Assembly (NCBI GenBank): GCA_963807235.1 | Contig: CAWEBF010000015.1 | Location: forward strand, 186,001-250,000 | Reading direction: 5' to 3' | Length of the DNA stretch: 64,000 nucleotides | Source: CAWEBF01 sp963807235 | GTDB lineage: Bacteria; Acidobacteriota; Vicinamibacteria; Vicinamibacterales; UBA2999 | Shown: piece by piece, positions 40,490 to 50,544 of the stretch | Position numbering within the stretch: the stretch's first letter is position 1 | How the letters are laid out: every line of letters starts with the position of its first letter | Position numbers and translations under genes: made by a program | Notes under the pieces: generated by a model | Databases searched by the model: none | Told to the model about the DNA's origin: nothing | What the model saw: the letters and a program-made list of their open reading frames with translations, nothing else

Positions 40490-43021
40490 CTATTCGGCGC
40501 GCAGCGTGGCGAGCGGCTTGTGGCGGAGGACGTCGAGGCTCGCCACGACGCCCACGATGGCCACGAACGCGGCGGTGCCGACGATGCCGGCCAGGGTCAG
40601 GAACGGAGTGGCCTGCCACGGCAGCTCCAGTGCGAAGCGCGCCACGGCCCAACTGAGTGCGATGGAGCCCAATGCCCCAACCGTGCCCGCCACCGCGCCC
40701 AGCACGCCGTATTCGAGCAGCAACATCATGGTGATGAGGCGGCGGCTGGCACCGAGCGTCTTCAGGATCGCGGACTCGTAGACCCGCCGGTATTTGGTCA
40801 TCGACACCGCGCCCACGAGAATCAGCGCGCCGCTGAAGAGGACCAACGAGCCGACGACGGTCACCGCCAGCGTCACGTTGTTCACGATCCCCTGGATGGT
40901 CTGCAGGATCTCGCGGATGTCGATCACCGACACGTTGGGAAACTGGGAGACCAGGCTGGCCTGGAGCTGCGCGCGCGCATCGGCGTCGGAGGGGCCGCGC
41001 AGCGACGCGATGTAGGTGTGCGGCGCGCCGTCGAAGGCGCCCGGCTTGAACACGAACATGAAGCCGCCGGAACGGAAGTCCCCCCATTCGACCCGCCGGA
41101 TGCTCGACACGCGCGCGGTGATCTGCCGGCCCAGCACGTCGAAGGTCATCTCGTCGCCCACGCCGAGGGGCCAGCGCTCGAGCAGCCCCTCCTCGATCGA
41201 CACCTCGATCCCCTGGGACGACGGATCCCACCAGCGGCCCGCGACGATCTGCTCGTTCGCCTGCTGCTTCTCGCGGTAGGTGACGGTGAACTCACGGGCG
41301 AGGCCGCTGCGGCCGCGCACCTGCTCGTAGTTCTCCAGTGACACGTTGGCGCCCTTCACGGCGACCACTCGGGCGCGCAGCACCGGTAGGGGCTGCGGCG
41401 CCGGCAGGGTGCCGTTGGCACGGTCGGCCTCGGCCGTTACCTGGTCCCGCTGGCCCGGCTGGATGTCCACCAGGAACATGTCCGGGGCGTCCGGACCGGC
41501 CTGCACGGCGAAGTCGCGCAGCAGGTTGGCCTGCAGCGCCCGCACGCCGAGGATGAAGAAGCAACCGAGTCCGACGGCCAGCAGGATCACGCGCGTCTGG
41601 TTGCCAGGCCGGACCATGTGCAACACGGCCTGCCGCAGCGCGAAGGAGCGCGCGTAGCGCAACGGCTGAATCGCCCACACCAGGGCGAGGCCGCACGCGT
41701 GCAGCACGACCGCCGTGGCCACGAACCCGCCGGAGAGCAGCAGGCCCACAGCCAGCGAACCCGCCTGCCAAGCGGCCACGCCCACGAGCGCCGCGCCCAC
41801 GCCCGCGGCGACGCCCCACTTCAGCCAGTCGATGCCACCCGTGCGCGTAGCGTCGTTGCGCAGGAGCAGCGACGGCTTCACCTTGCGCACCTCCAGCAGC
41901 GGCACCACCGAGAAGAGCACCGACACCAGCAGGCCCACGGCCACGCCCTGCCACGCCGCGGAGGCGCTGAGGCCATAGTCCACCTGCAGCATGTCGGCCG
42001 CGGCCCCGACGAAGCTCGGCACGGCGGCCACGACCCCGGCCGCCAGCACCACGCCCAGCAGGCTTCCGGCCAGCCCCAACATCACGACCTGGACGAGATA
42101 GACGGCCAGCACGCGACCAGAGGTGCCCCCGACGCACTTGAGGATGGCGATGCTGCGGATCTTCTGCTCCACGAACACGCGCGTCACGCTGGACACGCCG
42201 ATGCCGCCCAGAATCAGGATCACCAGCCCCACCAGGCTCAGGTAGTTCTCGGCCTGCGACAGGTTCTCGCCAATGCGGTCCTGGTTCTGCCAGTACCCGC
42301 GCGACCGCACGAACTGGTTGGCGAACGCGAGCTGCAGGTTGTCGCCGAGCTCTCGAACCGTGGCGGGAGGGCCCTTGAGCAGCAGCTGGAAGTTGGCCCG
42401 GCTGCCAAAGGAGAGGAGGCCCGTCGCGGGCAAATCGGCGTAGTCGATCAGCACGCGAGGTCCGAGGCTGAACGCGCCCAGGCTGCGCCCCGGTTCGGTG
42501 GCGATGATGCCGCGGATCTGGAAGTGCTCCTTTCCGATGAGCAGCATGTCGCCGACGCGCAGGTTGAGCTGCGCGAGCAACTCCGGACGGACCAACGTGC
42601 CGCGGCCAGCGAGCAGCGCGTGGCTGTAGGTACCCTCTCGCATCGTCAGCGTGCCGTAGAACGGGAACGCCGGCCCGACGGCGCGCAGCTCCACCATCTT
42701 GACCGCCTTGGTGGCACGAGATGCCGGCCGGACCATCGTGGCGATCTCGGCCGCCTCGGAGAACGCCGTGACGCGGCCCGCCCCTTGTTCTTTGGCGATC
42801 ACGTCGCGTACGGCCTGAGTGAAGGGCGAGTTACTGCTCACCAGCACGTCGGACGCAATCAGCGCGCGCGTCTCGCGCGTCAGCGCCCCGCGGACGCTCT
42901 GGATCACCGAGCGCAGCGCCACGATGGCCCCGACGCCCACCGCGATGCACACGAAGAAGAAGATCAGGCGCCGCCACGACGAGCGCATCTCGCGAGCCGC
43001 CATCACGGCGATGAACCTCAT
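40490..43021 (-). CDS. ABC transporter permease, YbbP/FtsX-like
   Basis: An 843-aa permease with two FtsX/MacB-type halves: a first helix (LIFFFVCIAVGVGAIVALRSV), a large extracytoplasmic MacB-core domain, three helices (LVGLVILILGGIGVSSVTRV and on), then a second set ending in a further triple-helix block (GSLVLFSGALILVGAVSMTK). It follows tesA and an ABC ATPase gene in the same order and direction, the tesA-ybbA-ybbP set also found together in enterobacteria. Such permeases extract or move lipid-linked substrates. Start ATG 43021. Confidence 0.87.
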   Translation of the reverse strand: MRFIAVMAAREMRSSWRRLIFFFVCIAVGVGAIVALRSVIQSVRGALTRETRALIASDVLVSSNSPFTQAVRDVIAKEQGAGRVTAFSEAAEIATMVRPASRATKAVKMVELRAVGPAFPFYGTLTMREGTYSHALLAGRGTLVRPELLAQLNLRVGDMLLIGKEHFQIRGIIATEPGRSLGAFSLGPRVLIDYADLPATGLLSFGSRANFQLLLKGPPATVRELGDNLQLAFANQFVRSRGYWQNQDRIGENLSQAENYLSLVGLVILILGGIGVSSVTRVFVEQKIRSIAILKCVGGTSGRVLAVYLVQVVMLGLAGSLLGVVLAAGVVAAVPSFVGAAADMLQVDYGLSASAAWQGVAVGLLVSVLFSVVPLLEVRKVKPSLLLRNDATRTGGIDWLKWGVAAGVGAALVGVAAWQAGSLAVGLLLSGGFVATAVVLHACGLALVWAIQPLRYARSFALRQAVLHMVRPGNQTRVILLAVGLGCFFILGVRALQANLLRDFAVQAGPDAPDMFLVDIQPGQRDQVTAEADRANGTLPAPQPLPVLRARVVAVKGANVSLENYEQVRGRSGLAREFTVTYREKQQANEQIVAGRWWDPSSQGIEVSIEEGLLERWPLGVGDEMTFDVLGRQITARVSSIRRVEWGDFRSGGFMFVFKPGAFDGAPHTYIASLRGPSDADARAQLQASLVSQFPNVSVIDIREILQTIQGIVNNVTLAVTVVGSLVLFSGALILVGAVSMTKYRRVYESAILKTLGASRRLITMMLLLEYGVLGAVAGTVGALGSIALSWAVARFALELPWQATPFLTLAGIVGTAAFVAIVGVVASLDVLRHKPLATLRAE

Positions 43022-43058
43022 CGCCTGAACCTCATCGGACCCCCACGGTGATGAGGCC

Positions 43059-43736
43059 TCATCGCGCCCCCACCGGCACTTCGACGCGGCGGCCATCGCG
43101 CAGCATCAGGCGCGAGTCGGCCAGCGCGGCCAGGTCCGCGTCGTGGGTCACGAGCACCAGCGTGGTGCGGCGGGTCCGCCGCACCGCCAGCAGCATGTCC
43201 ATGATGTGGCGGCCCGTCGTGGAATCCAGGTTCCCCGTCGGTTCGTCGGCAAATACGATCGGCGGATCGTTGGACAGCGCGCGGGCGATGGCCACCCGCT
43301 GCTGCTCGCCGCCAGAAAGCTGCGACGGGTAATGGTGGGCGCGTTCCGTGAGCCCCACTTCCTCCATCAGCAGCTTCGCGCGCGGCACCGCGTCGCGGCG
43401 CCCGGCGATCTCCATCGGCACCTGGACGTTCTCGATGGCGGTGAGCGAGGGCACGAGATGGAAGAACTGGAAGACGAAACCGATCTTCTGCCCGCGGAGC
43501 GCAGCGAGCGCGTCTTCCCCAAGCGTCGTGATGTCCACGCCGTCGATCACGATGGAGCCCGTGGTCGGCGAGTCGAGCCCGGCAAGCAGACCCAGCAGGG
43601 TGGACTTGCCGCTGCCGGAGGGACCCACGATGGCCACGAATTCGCCCGACGCGATCGAGTAGTCCAGTGGATGCAGGATCGTCAGCGGGTGCCCGCCGCT
43701 GTCGACGGTTTTCGACACGCCTTGCAGTTGAATCAT
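43059..43736 (-). CDS. ABC transporter ATP-binding protein, YbbA/LolD-like
   Basis: The 225-aa ATPase has Walker A (GPSGSGKST), Q-loop FVFQFFHLVPS, signature [16 protein letters not shown], Walker B ([13 protein letters not shown]) and the H-loop VTHDADLA. It belongs to the MacB/LolD group that works with FtsX-like permeases, here the downstream YbbP-like gene. Start at ATG 43736; a longer ORF upstream is the tesA complement frame and is rejected. Confidence 0.92.
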   Translation of the reverse strand: MIQLQGVSKTVDSGGHPLTILHPLDYSIASGEFVAIVGPSGSGKSTLLGLLAGLDSPTTGSIVIDGVDITTLGEDALAALRGQKIGFVFQFFHLVPSLTAIENVQVPMEIAGRRDAVPRAKLLMEEVGLTERAHHYPSQLSGGEQQRVAIARALSNDPPIVFADEPTGNLDSTTGRHIMDMLLAVRRTRRTTLVLVTHDADLAALADSRLMLRDGRRVEVPVGAR

Positions 43737-43747
43737 CGAGGTCCCGG

Positions 43748-44545
43748 CTATTCGGAGTCGGTGAGGAGCGGTTCGAGCGCCCGCCAGATGGTCTGTTCGA
43801 CGATGCGGGCCCCCTCCGGGTTCGGATGGATGCCGTCGGCGATGTTGAGGCGCGGGTTGCCGGCCACGCCCTCGAGGTAGAACGGGACGAAAGCCACTTC
43901 GTGTTTCTCGGCCAGATCTCGAAAGACGGCACGAAACTCGTTCGTGTAGGCCTGGCCGTAGTTGGGTGGCGCCTCCATGCCGGTCAGCAGCACGCGGATC
44001 CCACGCGCGAGCGCACGCCGGATGATGGCCTCCAGGTTGTCGCGCATCGCGTCCACGGGCAGGCCCCGCAGCCCGTCGTTGGCGCCCAATTCCACCACCA
44101 GCACGCGGACGGGGCCGTCGAGCGACCAGTCGAGCCGGCTCAATCCGCCAGCCGACGTGTCGCCAGACACACCGGCGTTCACCACCTCGTAGTCGAGGCC
44201 CAGTCCCTCGACACGCGCCGCGATGAGCGACGGCACCGACTGGTGCCTCGCCAACCCATAGCCGGCCGTCAAGCTGTCGCCCAGGAACACGATCCGCGGC
44301 CGCTGCGAGCCCGGCGCCGGCGCCGGAGCCGTTTTGACGGCGGCCGCCGCAGCGGGCCGCGTTTCTCCGCCCGCGACCGCATCGGGCGAACGCGCAGCCC
44401 GGCCCGATGCAGCCGCATCGGGGTTCACTGCTCGACCCGATGCGGATTGTGGATTCTCGGCCCGTCCACACGCGGAGGCGATCGCGACCGCGAGGATCGT
44501 GACGCCGATGGCCGTCGTGGTGGTCGTGCGGAGCATAAGGGCCAT
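43748..44545 (-). CDS. tesA: SGNH/GDSL acyl hydrolase, TesA-like lipoprotein
   Basis: A 265-aa SGNH hydrolase: block I FLGDSLTAGYGL with the catalytic Ser, block II VNAGVSGDTSAGG, block III GANDGLRG and block V DGIHPNPEGARI carrying the Asp/His pair. The N-terminus is hydrophobic and reaches a Cys at residue 26 (ASAC), an imperfect lipobox, so it may be a lipoprotein. TesA enzymes act on acyl-CoA or lysophospholipid. I set the start at 44545 because a TATACC -10 lies 9 nt upstream in a shared divergent promoter; ATG 44551 is the alternative. Confidence 0.9.
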   Translation of the reverse strand: MALMLRTTTTTAIGVTILAVAIASACGRAENPQSASGRAVNPDAAASGRAARSPDAVAGGETRPAAAAAVKTAPAPAPGSQRPRIVFLGDSLTAGYGLARHQSVPSLIAARVEGLGLDYEVVNAGVSGDTSAGGLSRLDWSLDGPVRVLVVELGANDGLRGLPVDAMRDNLEAIIRRALARGIRVLLTGMEAPPNYGQAYTNEFRAVFRDLAEKHEVAFVPFYLEGVAGNPRLNIADGIHPNPEGARIVEQTIWRALEPLLTDSE

Positions 44546-44554
44546 TCTCATTAT

Positions 44555-44562
44555 GGTATACA
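44555..44562. promoter_or_regulatory. Shared divergent leaderless promoter, tesA / glucose-6-phosphate isomerase
   Basis: A GTATAC palindrome (44556-44561) gives a -10 on each strand: TATACC on the minus strand and TATACA on the plus strand (with extended TGG). Each is separated from its start codon by exactly 9 nt (ATG 44545 and GTG 44572). Confidence 0.6.
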
Positions 44563-44571
44563 GTCGCCGGA

Positions 44572-46249
44572 GTGACCACGTTCGAGGTCAATCCGGGTCC
44601 CCTCGATCACGCGTTCAATCTCACCTGTCAACACCTCGACACCGTGCGGGCCGCCGACGCCCTGTGGCGCGAAAGCCTGGACATCTGGCCCGGCGATTCA
44701 GCCGTCCGGCAGAGCATCGCGAACCGACTGGGCTGGCTGCGTGCCCTCGACGCCGTGGAACCCGAGCTGCCGCGTCTCCGGCGGTTCGCCTCTGCGATAC
44801 GCGACGAACGATACGAGCGCGTGGTGCTGATGGGCATGGGCGGCTCGAGCCTCGCGCCCGAGGTCTTGCGTCAGGTGGTGGGCGTGGCGCCCGGGTTCCC
44901 GCGCTTCGTGATGGTGGATACGGTGAACCCGGCCGCCGTCTGCAGAATCCTGGGCGAGCCGGCGCGCACGCTGTATGTCGTGGCGAGCAAGTCCGGCACG
45001 ACGATCGAGCCTGTGTCGCTCGCCGCCGAGGCCAGGCGAGTCGCGTCGGAACGCGGAGGCTGGAGCGCGCACGCCGTCGCGATCACCGATCGCGATACCG
45101 CCCTCCATCGCGAGGCGCTGCGCGACGGGTTCCGGGAGGTGTTCGTCAATCCATCCGACATCGGCGGCCGCTACTCCGCGCTGTCGTTTTTCGGCATGGT
45201 GCCGGCGGCCTTGATGGGCGCCGACCTCGACGGCCTGGTGGCCTCGGCGCGAGCAATGGAGCGGGAATGCCGGTTGCCGGCCGCGGCCGCCAATCCCGGT
45301 CTGGCGCTCGGAGCGCTCGTCGCGGCGGCCGCCGCGGTCGGGCGCGACAAGCTGACGCTCCTCCTGCCCCGGGCCTTTGCCTCCTTCGGGTTGTGGGTCG
45401 AGCAACTCGTCGCGGAAAGCACGGGAAAGCGCGGCGCCGGCATCGTGCCGGTCACCGGTGAACCGCCGGCCGCCGTCGTACGGGCCGGATCGATGCCTGG
45501 TCGAGGTCACGTGCGCCGGCGACAGCCCCGACGCAGACATGCTGGCCCGCGCACGCGCGTCGGGCGCGCCTCGCGTGTCCATCGACGTGCCGCGCGCCAT
45601 CGATCTCGCCTCGGAGTTCCTGCGGTGGGAAGTGGCCACCGCGATCGCGGGTCTGCTGATGGACGTCAACCCGTTCGACGAGCCCAACGTGCAGCAGGCC
45701 AAGGACGCAACCAAGACGCTGCTCGCGACCTACGGCCGCGACGGCCGGCTGCCGGTCCCGGACGCGCACGTCACGGTCGGCGAGGCGCGGTTGACGTTCA
45801 GCGACGCTGTGACGGCAACCCGCAACATCCACGCGCGAGCCTTGCTCGACGCCGTTCGCCCAGGTGACTATCTCGCCCTTCTGGCCTACGTTCCACCGGA
45901 CGATGCGGCCTGGGCAGCGGCTCTCGACCAGGCGCGCGCGGCGCTGGCGCACGCAACAGGCGTGGCGACCACCGCCGGGTTCGGTCCACGGTATCTGCAC
46001 TCCACGGGGCAGCTGCACAAGGGCGGACCCGATACCGGCGTGTTCGTGGTGATTGCGGCCGATGGCGGCAACGACCTGCCCATTCCCGGTGAGCGGTTTT
46101 CGTTCGGCGTTCTCGAGGCCGCGCAGGCGCTCGGCGACTTCCAGTCCCTCGATCGGGCGGGCCGCCGCGCGGTCTACGTGCGGCTGTCGAACAGCAGGCC
46201 GTCGGCTCTCGCGCCCGTCATCGACGCACTCGCACGACGAGCGCCGTAA
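44572..46249 (+). CDS. pgi: Glucose-6-phosphate isomerase (tal-pgi PGI-type, frameshifted)
   Basis: 558 aa once an extra G near 45484 is removed. The sequence matches the phosphoglucose-isomerase half of bifunctional transaldolase/PGI proteins: MGMGGSSLAPEVLR, ASKSGTTIEP (SIS sugar-phosphate site), NPSDIGGRYSALS, NPFDEPNVQQAKD, and FGPRYLHSTGQLHKGGP at the C-terminus. It interconverts glucose-6-P and fructose-6-P. There is no transaldolase domain here, so it stands alone or acts with a separate enzyme. Start: GTG with a leaderless-type promoter. Confidence 0.88.
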
Positions 46250-46941
46250 CGTTGTCGGTGGTCCCAGCGGCGACGGCCCGCCGTACCAGACTGCTCGGCG
46301 ATGGCACCGGCAGCCGCTTGCGTCTGAAGTCCCGCCTGCAGATCGTCGGCCGACAGCACGCCGTGCAGGCCGTCGCTCGAGATCAGCAGGACGTCCCCGG
46401 TTTTGAGCTCGAGAACGGCCCCCCGCGGCAGAAGGTCCGGCCGGACGCCGACCACTTCGGTCAACACGTGACGCATCGGATGGCGCTGAACGTCATCGGC
46501 GCTGAGCGGGGCCCCGTCGTCGACGAGCTGGCGTACCCATGAATCGTCTCGTGTCAGCTGTTCGAGCCGGCCGTCGCGCAGCAGATACACGCGGCTGTCG
46601 CCCACGTTGACCAGGGCCGCGTGGCCGTCCTCGACGAGCACGGCCGACACCGTGGTCCCCATCCCGGCGTAGTCGGCGTTCTCGGCGGCCGCTTCAAGGA
46701 TCCGGCCGTTCGCGCGGCGCACCGCGTCCTCGAGCGTCGAGGCCTCCCGGACGGGCGACGCGCCGATGGCGCTGGCAATCGTGGAGACCGCCAGCGCGGA
46801 CGCCACCTCGCCGGCATTGTGGCCGCCCATGCCATCGGCCACCACGAAGAGCCCGCCGGCGGCGTCCACCAGGCACGCATCTTCGTTGGTTGGGCGCGGC
46901 CCCGCGTTGGAGACGCCGTGGGCCTCGAACTCCTGCGGCAC
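46218..46941 (-). CDS. PP2C-type Ser/Thr protein phosphatase (frameshifted)
   Basis: 240 aa after removing an extra T near 46292, which restores the final motif AAGTTDNVTALVVRVR. PP2C landmarks: GPRPTNEDACL, FVVADGMGGHNAGEVAS (metal-binding Asp), VNVGDSRVYLL, LLISSDGLHG and TTDNVTALV. It dephosphorylates Ser/Thr-phosphoproteins, but no Hanks-type kinase is in the window. Its 3' end overlaps the convergent pgi gene. It is divergent from a TPR-type sigma54 activator across a mirror-image promoter. Confidence 0.9.
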
Positions 46942-46943
46942 AC

Positions 46944-46974
46944 GCGAAGTATAGCTTCGCCCGTTTTGTATACT
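46944..46974. promoter_or_regulatory. Mirror-image divergent leaderless promoters
   Basis: A TATACT box on each strand, minus 46953-46948 and plus 46969-46974, each exactly 6 nt from its GTG start (46941 and 46981). The minus box is inside an inverted repeat GCGAAG-TATAG-CTTCGC (46944-46960), a possible operator. Confidence 0.65.
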
Positions 46975-46980
46975 CCCGGG

Positions 46981-49921
46981 GTGGCCACGTCTGCTGTCCA
47001 GGCCGCGCTTGCACGCTCGCGCGCGTCGCTCGAGCGTGGGCGCGGGCTGGAAGCCGTTCAGCCCCTGCAGTCGCTCTACCGATCGGGCACCCTCGCCCGG
47101 GACGACGAAATTGCCGTTCGCATCGCCATCACCGAAGGCTACCTGCTGTCCGATGACCTCGGTCAGGCCACCCTCACGCTCGGCCGGGCGCCTGAGTCGC
47201 TGAAGGAGGACCTCCCCCACGCCATCCTGTCGGCTCTCTGGCGGTTGCACGGGCGGCTCACCTTCAGCAAGGGCGAACAGTCGCGCGCGATCGCCCTCCA
47301 TACCCGCGCGCTCAAGTTCGCGGACCTGGCGCGCGATTCCCGGGCGATCGGGCTGGCCCACTACGAGCTGTCGCTGTGCTACCGGCAGGTTGGCGACGCG
47401 GGTATCCTCCGGGAGCACCTGGCCAAGGCGGCCGCCGCCCTGCACGCCTCGGGCGACAAGCGCCATCTGGCGCTCGTCCATCGGCTGTCGGGCGTGTTGC
47501 TCGGACAGGCGGGCCGCATCGAGGAAGCGGCGATGACCTTCGGCCAGGCCGAGCGCCTGGCGACGGCGATCCGCGCCGACGACGTGGTGGCGAGCATCGC
47601 GCACAACCGGGCGAATCTCGGGCTGATCACACGCCACCTGGACGACGCCCGCGAACACGCCGAACGGAGCGTCGGCCTCTACGAGGCCATCGGCAGCGGA
47701 CACGGACTCGCCGTCAGCCTCGCCACGCTGGGGCAGGTGTACGTGCAGCTCGGGGACCTCGACAAGGCTGAACACACCTTGAACCGCGCGTTGCAGGTCC
47801 GCAGCCCGATCAAATACAACGAGACGACGGGTGCGGTGTTCGACACCCTGGCCCAGATTCACCTGATGCGTGGTGACTATGACCGCGCCAGCGAGTACCT
47901 GCGACAGGCCGGCGAGGCCTACGGAGCCAACGGCCCGCAGGCGGCGCGGTGGTACGAATGGTCGGTCAAGGTGCTCGAGGTGAAGATCGCCACGCGCCGC
48001 GGCGCCTACGAAGACGCCGTGCTGCTCGCCGACGAGTTGAGCCGGGCGGCCGACATCCCGCCGTCCGACGCCATTCAAGCCGACCTGGCCGCCTGTGAGG
48101 CGCTGTTGGCGGCAGGACGTCCGGAAGAAGCCCGCCAGCGCCTGAGCGCCATTGAGGCCCGGTTCGATCCGCGGTCGGCGCCCGCCAACTGGGGCGAGTT
48201 CCTGCGTGTACGCGGCACCATTCACGCGAGCCTGGACGAGCCCGCCCCGGCGTACCACGACTTCGCCCAGAGCGCCAACGTCTTCGAGCTGCTGGGCGAG
48301 CGCTACCAGACCGCCACCAGCCACCTGGCACTGGCGAAACTGGCCACGCGGGCCGGTGCGGCGCGTGCGGCACTGCGCAGCCTGGACGTCGCCGGTCCGC
48401 TCTTCTCGTCGCTCGGCGCCGAGGCCGACGCGATCGGAGGTACGCACCGTGCGCGCCACCGTCAACGGCAGCGGGCCGGCGGGGCCGGAGGCGTTTACGC
48501 AGGACGCCGAGGACGCAGTCGTGCGCCGGCTCGTGGACGCATCGCTCATGCCGGAGCTATTGGCCCGGGAGTTCGTGGGCGTGGCGTTGGAGCTGCCCGG
48601 CGCAGTGGGCGCCATGGTGCTCGTCCGAACCAGCCGCGGCAACCCGCGCGTGGTGGCATCGGGCGGCATGGACCCCGCGCAGGCAGCGGCCGCGGCATCC
48701 GTGGTCGCGCACGGCGGGTCGGCGGTCGCCGACGGTGTGCTGGCCACCGAGAGCCTGGGTCTCGACGTGGAGGGCCCACGCACGGCGGCCGTAGTGTTCC
48801 AGACTCCTCCGAGCGCCCGTACAAGCCGCCGGCTCACGATGATCGCCGCCGTCGCGCGGCAGGGCTTCGACCTGTGCGTGGCGCGCGAACGCCCCGCGCC
48901 GGCTGCCGCGAACCAGGGGGATCGCGCGACCGAGTTGCTGCTGCCAGGGTTCATCTGCGCCAGCGCCGCGATGTCGCGGGTGGCGGATCAGATCCAACGG
49001 CTGCAGGGGCACACGTTGACGGTGATGATCACAGGCGAGAGCGGCACCGGGAAGGATCTGGTCGCGCGAGCGATTCACGCCGGTTCACCGCGCAGCGACC
49101 ACGTGTACCTGCCCTTCAACTGCACCACCACCACGCGCGAGCTGGCCGACAGCCAGCTGTTCGGGCACAGGCGCGGCAGCTTCACCGGCGCGGTGACCGA
49201 TCAGCCCGGCATCATCCGATCGGCCGCCGCCGGCACGCTGTTCCTCGACGAGATCGGCGACATCCCCCTTGACGTGCAGCCCAAGCTGCTCCGCTTCCTC
49301 GAGCAGGGGGAGATCATTCCGGTCGGAGAGCCACGGCCGATCTCCGTGGACGTGCGCGTGCTGGCCGCCACCAATGCCGATCTGGAGCAGCGCGTCGCCG
49401 AGGGCCGATTCCGCGAGGATTTGTACTATCGCCTGAGCGTCATCCGCATCGACGTCCCGCCCCTCCGCGATCGGCGCGAGGAGATTCCGCACCTCTGCAC
49501 GTTTTTCCTGCGCGACTCGTCGGAGCGTCTCGACAAACCGGACGTGCAATTGAGCTCGAACGCGCTCGATGTGCTGACCCAGTACTGGTGGCCCGGCAAC
49601 GTGCGTCAGCTGCGCAATGAGATTCAGCGGGCCGTGGCCATGAGTCCGCCCGGGGGCATGCTGGAGCCGGAACAGTTCTCCGCGGAACTCACGGCTGAAC
49701 GCCTGACGGCATCGCCGGGCGGCGCCCGTGCCAGTTCCGCTGGCGCGGCCAGCTTCAGCCCCGGCAACCTGGTGGAGGCCGTGGAGCGCGTCGAGCGGGA
49801 GATGATCGCCGCGACGCTGGACCAGACGCGCAACAACGTCTCCGAAGCCGCCCGCATCCTGGGCCTGACGCGACGGGGCCTGTACTTGAAGATGACGCGT
49901 CTCCAGATCGGCGAGCGCTAG
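46981..49921 (+). CDS. TPR-containing sigma54-dependent transcriptional activator (frameshifted)
   Basis: 979 aa after removing an extra G near 48438. The N-terminal ~480 residues are tetratricopeptide-like repeats (for example HYELSLCYRQVGDAG, GLAVSLATLGQVYVQLGDLD), then a GAF-like linker, a AAA+ domain with Walker A GESGTGKD, Walker B TLFLDEIGDI and a Fis-type HTH at the end (NVSEAARILGLTRRGLYL). The sigma54-contact loop reads GSFTGA instead of GAFTGA. TPR sensors suggest control by a protein partner. It is divergent from the PP2C gene; GTG start with TATACT 6 nt upstream. Confidence 0.87.
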
Positions 49922-49926
49922 CTGAA

Positions 49927-49968
49927 TACCAAGTAATCAGGTATCCAGTTATCTGGTTACCAAGTATC
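49927..49968. repeat. Degenerate 8-bp repeat with fold-back
   Basis: Units close to ATCCAGTT in 8-bp period follow the activator stop codon. GGTATCCAG and CTGGTTACC within it are near-perfect inverted copies around TTAT. It resembles the heptad arrays but with a longer period. It occupies part of the 209-nt gap before the PilZ-like gene. Confidence 0.6.
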
Positions 49969-50130
49969 CATGCGGCAAGAACTGCCAACTTGGGCCGCTT
50001 ACGATTAAGTCATTCTCTTTCTTAAGATTACGGGAACTCTGATGGAGCCGGCCATCGCCGATGGCCCGCGGTCGTGAACTTGTAGGTAGTGGTGCGTAGG
50101 ACGCAACCCCAACACCCAACGAGGTTGACC

Positions 50131-50544
50131 ATGAACGCCACCACCACCGCCACCCCCGTCTCCTCCTCCAGCGAGCGCCCGGTTCGAGTTGGCAACCGCC
50201 GCAAGGTCGCGGTCGCCGGCCGGCTCACGTGGCGCGACGTGAACGGAACCCTGCGCTTCGCGTCGGTGGTGACGCGTGACGTCAGCGATACGGATGCGTT
50301 CGTGGAGTGCCAGGGGCCAGCGTCCATCCCGAAGTTCCGGCTGGTGCACTTCCAGTTGGAGCGCGCGGCGCAGAGCCGCACGGACCTCCCGCCCGCGCTC
50401 CGGGCCGGGAAGCTGCTGTCGGCCGTCTACCGTGTAGGGCCCTGCGAATCGACGACCGGTACGCCCAAGGGGTACGCGATCCGGCTGCTGACGCCGCCCG
50501 CGGCGGCGAAATCGGCCGGGGTTCCGTTGGCGGTGGCGAACTAG
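50131..50544 (+). CDS. PilZ-like domain protein
   Basis: A 137-aa protein: after a Thr/Ser-rich start come NRRKVAVAGRLTWRDVNG, VTRDVSDTDAFVEC and RLVHFQLER, the layout of PilZ domains (N-terminal Arg patch, D/NxSxxG-type turn and a beta-barrel). PilZ domains bind cyclic di-GMP through RxxxR and (D/N)xSxxG; here the second motif reads DVSDTDAF, without the Gly, so binding is uncertain. GAGG precedes the ATG at 50131. Its stop overlaps the convergent MBL gene within CTAG. Confidence 0.6.
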   Translation: MNATTTATPVSSSSERPVRVGNRRKVAVAGRLTWRDVNGTLRFASVVTRDVSDTDAFVECQGPASIPKFRLVHFQLERAAQSRTDLPPALRAGKLLSAVYRVGPCESTTGTPKGYAIRLLTPPAAAKSAGVPLAVAN

